A DNA stretch of 64,000 bases from Massilia phosphatilytica (GTDB lineage Bacteria; Pseudomonadota; Gammaproteobacteria; Burkholderiales; Burkholderiaceae_D). Position 1 is the first letter of the stretch; each line of letters starts with the position of its first letter. This document shows, one piece after another, positions 59,713 through 64,000 of this stretch. A model generated the notes under the pieces. It saw only the letters and a program-made list of their open reading frames with translations, was not told where the DNA came from and ran no database searches. Location: positions 186,001-250,000 of the forward strand of contig NZ_PUIP01000007.1 of NCBI RefSeq assembly GCF_002968015.1, in the 5' to 3' direction. A program made the position numbers and the translations under genes.

Positions 59713-60636
59713 ATGACTTCAATTCACCCATCTACGCCACGTACGACGCGCCGGCTGCCACCGCTCTCTTCCCTGCGCGCGTTCGAGGCGGCGGCCCGGC
59801 ACGGCAGCTTCAAGCGCGCCGCCGATGAGCTCGCCGTGACGCCGACGGCGATCAGCCACCGCATCCGCGTCCTTGAGGACTTCACAGGCTTGAAACTGTT
59901 CATGCGCCAGGTCCGGCAAGTCACGTTGACGCACGCGGGCGCCCAGTTGTACCCCGTGCTGCGGGAAAGTTTCGATGCCATCGAAGCCGTGCTGGCGTGT
60001 CTCACACAGGCGAACAGGAGAGACCGGGTCACGGTGTCCGCGACCCATGCGTTCACCGCTAAATGGCTGGTGCCGCGGGTGGGCCGGTTCCAGGCATTGC
60101 ACCCGGATATCGACCTGCAACTGCACGCGTCCAACGACACCGTCGACCTCGATACGCACGGCGTCGACATCGCGGTACGCTACGGCAGCGGCCCGTACCC
60201 GGGTCTCGCGGCGGAGGTCATGTTTGCCGACACGTACGCACCGGTCGCCAACCCGATGCTGGGTGTCCACGCGGTCGCCGACCTGCGCGCGGTGCCACTC
60301 ATCCACTTCGACTGGACGAAGGCGTCCGCCGCCAATCCCACGTGGGAAACGTGGTTCGCACGCACGGGACTGGAATGGCACCCGTCGCGCGGACAGCTCC
60401 GGTATTCGGACGACGGGCATGCGATCCAGGCCGCCGTCGCTGGCCAGGGTGTTGCCCTGCTGAGCCTGGCATTAGTGGCCGAGGAACTCGCGGCCGGTTA
60501 TCTCGTGCAACCGTTCGGGCCCGCCATCCCCGGTTACGCTTACCACCTGGTCATGCGCGCCGATCCACCGCCAGGCGCCGCAGTGCGGGCCGTTGCCGAC
60601 TGGCTGCGCCAGGAATCCCAGCCTTGTAAATCCTGA
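59713..60636 (+). CDS. LysR-family transcriptional regulator (GcvA-like)
   Basis: A 307-residue regulator from the ATG at 59713; the frame is open upstream to a GTG at 59653 but family length favours 59713. The winged helix is LPPLSSLRAFEAAARHGSFK then RAADELAVTPTAISHRIRVL, the GcvA-type start. The effector domain runs from about 100 to 300 and includes DTHGVDIAVRYGSGPYPGL. It is divergent from the RidA-OYE pair and probably activates it through the LysR box. Confidence 0.88.
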   Translation: MTSIHPSTPRTTRRLPPLSSLRAFEAAARHGSFKRAADELAVTPTAISHRIRVLEDFTGLKLFMRQVRQVTLTHAGAQLYPVLRESFDAIEAVLACLTQANRRDRVTVSATHAFTAKWLVPRVGRFQALHPDIDLQLHASNDTVDLDTHGVDIAVRYGSGPYPGLAAEVMFADTYAPVANPMLGVHAVADLRAVPLIHFDWTKASAANPTWETWFARTGLEWHPSRGQLRYSDDGHAIQAAVAGQGVALLSLALVAEELAAGYLVQPFGPAIPGYAYHLVMRADPPPGAAVRAVADWLRQESQPCKS

Positions 60637-60785
60637 ACCGAGCGCCAACTTGTAAAGAATGACTTGAAATCCGCTGTGCGGCTACGATTGTCGTGTTCAG
60701 CAACGAATCCGTACTCACCAAGCCGCGCGGATCCGCTTGACGCGCACCGCGGCGGCGATTCTCCAACCCGAGCGAAGGAGCATTC

Positions 60786-61844
60786 ATGTCAGTGCAATTA
60801 CGCAAGATTAACGAGCAGGTGATGGTCATCACCGGCGCCACGAGCGGCATCGGCCTCACGACGGCGCGCATGGCTGCCGAGCAATGTGCCAAACTGGTCC
60901 TCGCAGCCCGCAGCGCCGACGCACTCGACCAGCTGGCGAGCGAGCTGCGCCGCACCGGGACGCAAGTCGCGACCGTCGTCGCCGACGTGGGCAATCCAGC
61001 CGATGTCGAACGCATCGGCCAGGCCGCGATGGAGCGCTTCGGCCGCATCGACACCTGGGTCAACAACGCCGGCATCTCGATCTTCGGCCGCAACGAAGAC
61101 GTCGCGCTGGAGGACATGCAGCGCCTGTTCGACACGAATTACTGGGGCGTCGTCCACGGCTCGCTGGAAGCGGTCAAGCACATGAAGACGCGCGGCGGCG
61201 GCGCCATCATCAACCTGGGCAGCGAACTGTCCGACCATGCGATCCCGCTGCAAGGCATCTACGCCGCGTCGAAGCATGCAGTGAAGGCGTTCACGGACTC
61301 GCTGCGTGTCGAACTGGAGAAGGAGAAGGCACCGATCGCCGTCACGCTCATCAAGCCGGCCGCCATCGACACGATGTTCGTCGCGCATGCGAAGAATTAC
61401 ATGGACAAGGAACCGAGCCTGCCGCCGCCGGTCTACGCGCCGGAGCTCGTGGCGAAATCCATCCTGTACGCGGCCCAGCACCCGAAGCGCGACGTGTTCG
61501 TCGGCGGCGCGGCCAAGGCGATCTCGGCCGGCAGTTTCGCGGCGCCGTCCCTGCTCGACCGCTACATGCGCGCGACGATGTTCAAGCAGCAGCAGACCGA
61601 CATCCCCAGCGCGCCGAACCGCCGCGACGCCTTGCACGACCCGAACCCGCAACACGAATTGCGCGAACGCCAGGGCATCTCGGCGCACGTGATCGAAACC
61701 TGCCCGTACACCGCGCTGTCGCTGCGCAAGGGCAAGGTGATGGGCGTGCTGCTGGGCGCCGGCGCGCTGTTCGCCGCATGGAAGCTGGCGGGCCGTCCGG
61801 CCGCCCGCACCTGGTCCTCGAACCGTCTGCGCCAGGCGCTGTAA
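60786..61844 (+). CDS. SDR-family oxidoreductase with C-terminal extension, copy 1
   Basis: A 352-residue short-chain dehydrogenase. Rossmann motif TGATSGIGLTTAR near residue 19, NNAG, catalytic Ser in LGSELSD, and Tyr159/Lys163 in YAASK. After the usual 250 residues comes a 90-residue extension with a conserved basic part (PNRRDALHDPNPQHELRERQ) and a hydrophobic helix (VMGVLLGAGALFAAWKLAG). It is paralogous to the next gene, ten bases downstream. Substrate unknown. GAAGGAG precedes the ATG. Confidence 0.87.
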   Translation: MSVQLRKINEQVMVITGATSGIGLTTARMAAEQCAKLVLAARSADALDQLASELRRTGTQVATVVADVGNPADVERIGQAAMERFGRIDTWVNNAGISIFGRNEDVALEDMQRLFDTNYWGVVHGSLEAVKHMKTRGGGAIINLGSELSDHAIPLQGIYAASKHAVKAFTDSLRVELEKEKAPIAVTLIKPAAIDTMFVAHAKNYMDKEPSLPPPVYAPELVAKSILYAAQHPKRDVFVGGAAKAISAGSFAAPSLLDRYMRATMFKQQQTDIPSAPNRRDALHDPNPQHELRERQGISAHVIETCPYTALSLRKGKVMGVLLGAGALFAAWKLAGRPAARTWSSNRLRQAL

Positions 61845-61853
61845 GGAGACATC

Positions 61854-62891
61854 ATGTCGATCAAACTCAAAACACTGAATGAACAGGTGATGGTGATCAC
61901 GGGCGCGACGAGCGGCATCGGCCTGGCCACCGCCCGCATGGCGGCCGAAGGCGGCGCAAGCCTCGTCCTGGCCGCGCGCGACGGCGACGCCCTCGACACC
62001 CTCGCCCACGAAATGCGCCAGCACGGCGTGGAAGTGGCAACCGTCACCGCGGACGTCGGCAACCCGGCCGACGTGGCCCGCATCGGCCAAACGGCGATGG
62101 AACGCTTCGGCCGCGTCGACACGTGGGTCAACAATGCGGGCATCAGCGTGTACGGCAGGAACGAGGACGTCGCGCTGGAAGACATGCGCAAGGTCATGCA
62201 GACGAATTTCTGGGGCGTCGTGCACGGCTCGCTGGAAGCCGTCAAGCTCATGAAGGGGCGCGGCGGCGGCGCATTGATCAACCTGGGCAGCGAAGTGTCG
62301 GACCGCTCGGTGCCGCTGCAGGGCACCTATTCGGCGTCCAAGCACGCGATCAAGGCCTTCACGGAATCGCTGCGGATGGAACTGGACAAGGAAGACGCCG
62401 GGATCTCGCTAACGGTGATCAAGCCGTCCGCGATCGCGACGCCCTTCCCGAACCACGCCAAGAGCTACATGGAACACGAGCCCGACCTGCCCCCGCCGAA
62501 CTACGCGCCGGAGCTGGTCGCGCAAGCCATCGTGCACGCGGCCCAGGTGCCGGAGCGCGACCTGTACGTGGGCGGCCACTCCAAGCTGACGTCGCTGGCG
62601 GGTTACCTGATGCCGCGCGCGCTGGACCGCTTCATGACCCGCACGATGTTCAGCCAGCAGCAATCCGACAGCCCGAACTCGAGCGCGCGCCGCGATGCGT
62701 TGTACGCGCCGAACGCCGACCAGGAACTCCGGCAGCGCAACAACAGCGAACACCGCGTGGTCGAGCGGAGTCCTTACACGTCGTTCGAGATGCGCTCGGC
62801 ATCCACGAAGACGGTGCTGCTCGGCGGGGCGCTGCTGGCGGCGTGGGCGTTGACGCGCAGGCCGTGGCAAAGGACGGTGTGGCAGGCGTGA
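61854..62891 (+). CDS. SDR-family oxidoreductase with C-terminal extension, copy 2
   Basis: A 345-residue protein aligning over its whole length with copy 1, including TGATSGIGLATAR, NNAG, Tyr159/Lys163 (YSASK) and the C-terminal extension (ARRDALYAPNADQELRQRNN, then TVLLGGALLAAWALTRRP). The pair arose by tandem duplication and has since diverged at many positions. The extension suggests membrane attachment. TAAGGAGA precedes the ATG. A strong bidirectional terminator follows. Confidence 0.87.
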   Translation: MSIKLKTLNEQVMVITGATSGIGLATARMAAEGGASLVLAARDGDALDTLAHEMRQHGVEVATVTADVGNPADVARIGQTAMERFGRVDTWVNNAGISVYGRNEDVALEDMRKVMQTNFWGVVHGSLEAVKLMKGRGGGALINLGSEVSDRSVPLQGTYSASKHAIKAFTESLRMELDKEDAGISLTVIKPSAIATPFPNHAKSYMEHEPDLPPPNYAPELVAQAIVHAAQVPERDLYVGGHSKLTSLAGYLMPRALDRFMTRTMFSQQQSDSPNSSARRDALYAPNADQELRQRNNSEHRVVERSPYTSFEMRSASTKTVLLGGALLAAWALTRRPWQRTVWQA

Positions 62892-62904
62892 TGTGTTGAC
62901 GTGT

Positions 62905-62940
62905 AAAAACAAAGGGCCGGAACTCCGGCCCTTTGTTTTT
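62905..62940. terminator. bidirectional terminator after the SDR pair
   Basis: AAAAACAAAGGGCCGG and CCGGCCCTTTGTTTTT form a 16-bp stem with a four-base loop and T runs on both strands, serving the SDR pair and the convergent acidic-protein gene. Confidence 0.92.
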
Positions 62941-62952
62941 CCGTCCGCCCGC

Positions 62953-63390
62953 TTATCTACCCGGCGCCGGCCCCTTCGGCGGCTCGCTGCCGAGGAAATC
63001 GACATCCTCGTCCGTCAGCGGCAAGTTCGGAATCGACTCGATGTGATCGGTGTCGATGTCGGCACCGTCCCGCGCAAGAATGTCGCGGCCCGCTGCCGCC
63101 CGTTCGCCCGTGCCGCCGAAGTCGCTGTCGCTTTCGAAGTTCGGGTCGCCCAGGTCGGCGCCCGCGCTGTCGTGGGCGTAGCTCGCTTCGTTGTCGGACG
63201 TCGTGCCGGTGTCCAGGTCGATCTTCTGGTCATCGTCCAGGTTGGCCGCGAAGCCGGGACCGCCGACGACGTCGCTGCCCGTGTCCGAAATATCGCTCGG
63301 GCCGAGCGAATCGACGCCGTGGCCCTTGCCCAGGCTGCGGTCGGGTGCTTCCGGAAAGTTATCCGGATCAAGTGTGCTCGTGCCAGTCAT
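62953..63390 (-). CDS. acidic low-complexity hypothetical protein
   Basis: A 145-residue protein dominated by Asp, Gly and Ser (DPDNFPEAPDRSLGKGHGVD, DISDTGSDVVGGP, DDDQKIDLDTGT), with no signal peptide, cysteine or hydrophobic helix; it is probably disordered. GGAGG lies eight bases before the ATG at 63390, a strong initiation signal that supports a real gene. I recognise no family and propose no function. It converges with the SDR pair. Confidence 0.7.
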   Translation of the reverse strand: MTGTSTLDPDNFPEAPDRSLGKGHGVDSLGPSDISDTGSDVVGGPGFAANLDDDQKIDLDTGTTSDNEASYAHDSAGADLGDPNFESDSDFGGTGERAAAGRDILARDGADIDTDHIESIPNLPLTDEDVDFLGSEPPKGPAPGR

Positions 63391-63480
63391 GTTGCCTCCA
63401 AAATAATGCAAAAATCATGAGGACAGGCTACCCGCTTTCGTCGCGCGACGGCGCAACGCACGGGAGCCTCTGTGGAAACG

Positions 63481-64000
63481 CTAGAACGCGTGGCGCATGC
63501 CGACGTTCACGGCCGAGCTGCCGCTCGGGCGGGCCGCGCCGCCGATCAGGATGCCGGTACCGTTCGTGTTGACGGTGCGCGAGAACGCGGCGTAGAAGTC
63601 GGTGCTGCGCGAGACGACGTAGCTGGCGCCGATCGCGAACTGGTTCGCGTCGCGATTGGCCAGGTCGCGGTCGTTCTTGTGGATGAACGACGCGAGGAAT
63701 GTCGTCGAGCGTGTCATCGGGACGGCGACGCCGACGAGGGTGTCGCGGCTGTCCGTCGACGACGTGCTCGCCACGCCCGCGCCGTACGGATTGTCGGGGT
63801 TGTACAGCGGCGAGCTGCCCCAGCCGCGGTTGGCGGAATATGCGGCATACGCGGTGCCCCAGCGCGTACGCAGGTTGGCCGCGATCAGGGAATTCTTGGC
63901 GTCCATGTTGCTGCCGGCCAGGTCGTACAAATGGACCTGGGCCACGTGCCGGTTCTGGTGCGCCGCGCGCAGCGACAGCGCCCCATAGTCGAAGCCGATC
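63481..64000 (-). CDS. Gram-negative porin (Burkholderiales type), C-terminal part
   Basis: The frame runs off the right edge, so only the last 172 residues are seen. They show alternating beta-strand sequence (FDYGALSLRAAHQN, NSLIAANLRTRWGTAYAAYS), the loop GWGSSPLYNPDNPYGAG, and the family end FAIGASYVVSRSTDFYAAFS ... NVGMRHAF, with a C-terminal Phe needed for barrel assembly. It is a general diffusion porin of the OmpC-like type found in Burkholderiales. The start lies outside the window. Confidence 0.88.
   Translation of the reverse strand, partial: IGFDYGALSLRAAHQNRHVAQVHLYDLAGSNMDAKNSLIAANLRTRWGTAYAAYSANRGWGSSPLYNPDNPYGAGVASTSSTDSRDTLVGVAVPMTRSTTFLASFIHKNDRDLANRDANQFAIGASYVVSRSTDFYAAFSRTVNTNGTGILIGGAARPSGSSAVNVGMRHAF

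Noticed and set aside
1..64000. tRNA, rRNA or known riboswitch genes
   Set aside because: I looked for them by eye in the intergenic regions and found none I could support; tRNAscan-SE and Infernal/Rfam searches would settle it.

Overview
The window is GC-rich (long open frames on both strands, strong G/C third-position bias) and reads as a chromosomal piece of a Gram-negative betaproteobacterium. The best fit is Oxalobacteraceae of the Massilia/Telluria/Duganella type: PHB-type acetoacetyl-CoA reductase, hybrid peroxiredoxin-glutaredoxin, two-cysteine betaproteobacterial OmpA, trmJ divergent from suhB, a Burkholderiales-type porin, and many TonB/GH polysaccharide genes. The assignment is inference from gene content; no rRNA or tRNA gene was seen. 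I found no prophage, insertion sequence or CRISPR array; the only mobile-looking DNA is a family of short REP-like repeats.

Layout. 0-6.3 kb: a metallopeptidase, then a tight operon of porin-like barrel, PstS-like periplasmic protein, a Cache/PAS/GGDEF/EAL protein and a membrane diguanylate cyclase. 6.3-15.6 kb: a plant-polysaccharide locus (GH43, GH28 and TonB-dependent receptor on the minus strand, a divergent six-hairpin glycosidase, and a DeoR-type regulator). 15.8-20.2 kb: LOG-family nucleosidase, TetR regulator, and a coupled operon of Tat-signal subunit, GMC oxidoreductase and alpha/beta hydrolase. 20.3-28.7 kb: housekeeping and mixed genes (trmJ, suhB, rhlE, a MarR/MFS pair, hyi, a lipoprotein, a DksA-like protein). 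28.7-32.7 kb: phaB, a stress protein, mtfA, a hybrid peroxiredoxin and a winged-helix protein.

33.2-48 kb is an envelope-stress island: OmpA, BrkB/YihY, AI-2E-family permease, BON-domain lipoproteins, several glycine-zipper proteins, DUF4398/OmpA lipoproteins, ferritin-like protein, YqjD/YqjE-type proteins, AsmA, small membrane proteins, and a Crp/Fnr-type regulator. The intergenic regions here carry ten exact copies of an inverted repeat, GTNCG-N4-CGNAC. Its 5-4-5 geometry is that of Crp/Fnr sites, and I propose it as the operator of a local envelope-stress regulon. This is the most interesting signal in the window.

48-64 kb: NUDIX hydrolase, DUF3617 protein, a roughly 330-bp nested inverted-repeat element, class IV aminotransferase, PF10136 membrane protein, a phospholipid cluster (phospholipase D-like lipoprotein, PAP2 phosphatase, diacylglycerol kinase-like protein, metallophosphoesterase), a small orphan protein, a sulfate-binding protein preceded by a long hairpin reaching its start codon, an Old Yellow Enzyme/RidA pair divergent from a LysR regulator, tandem paralogous SDRs, an acidic protein and a porin cut by the window end.
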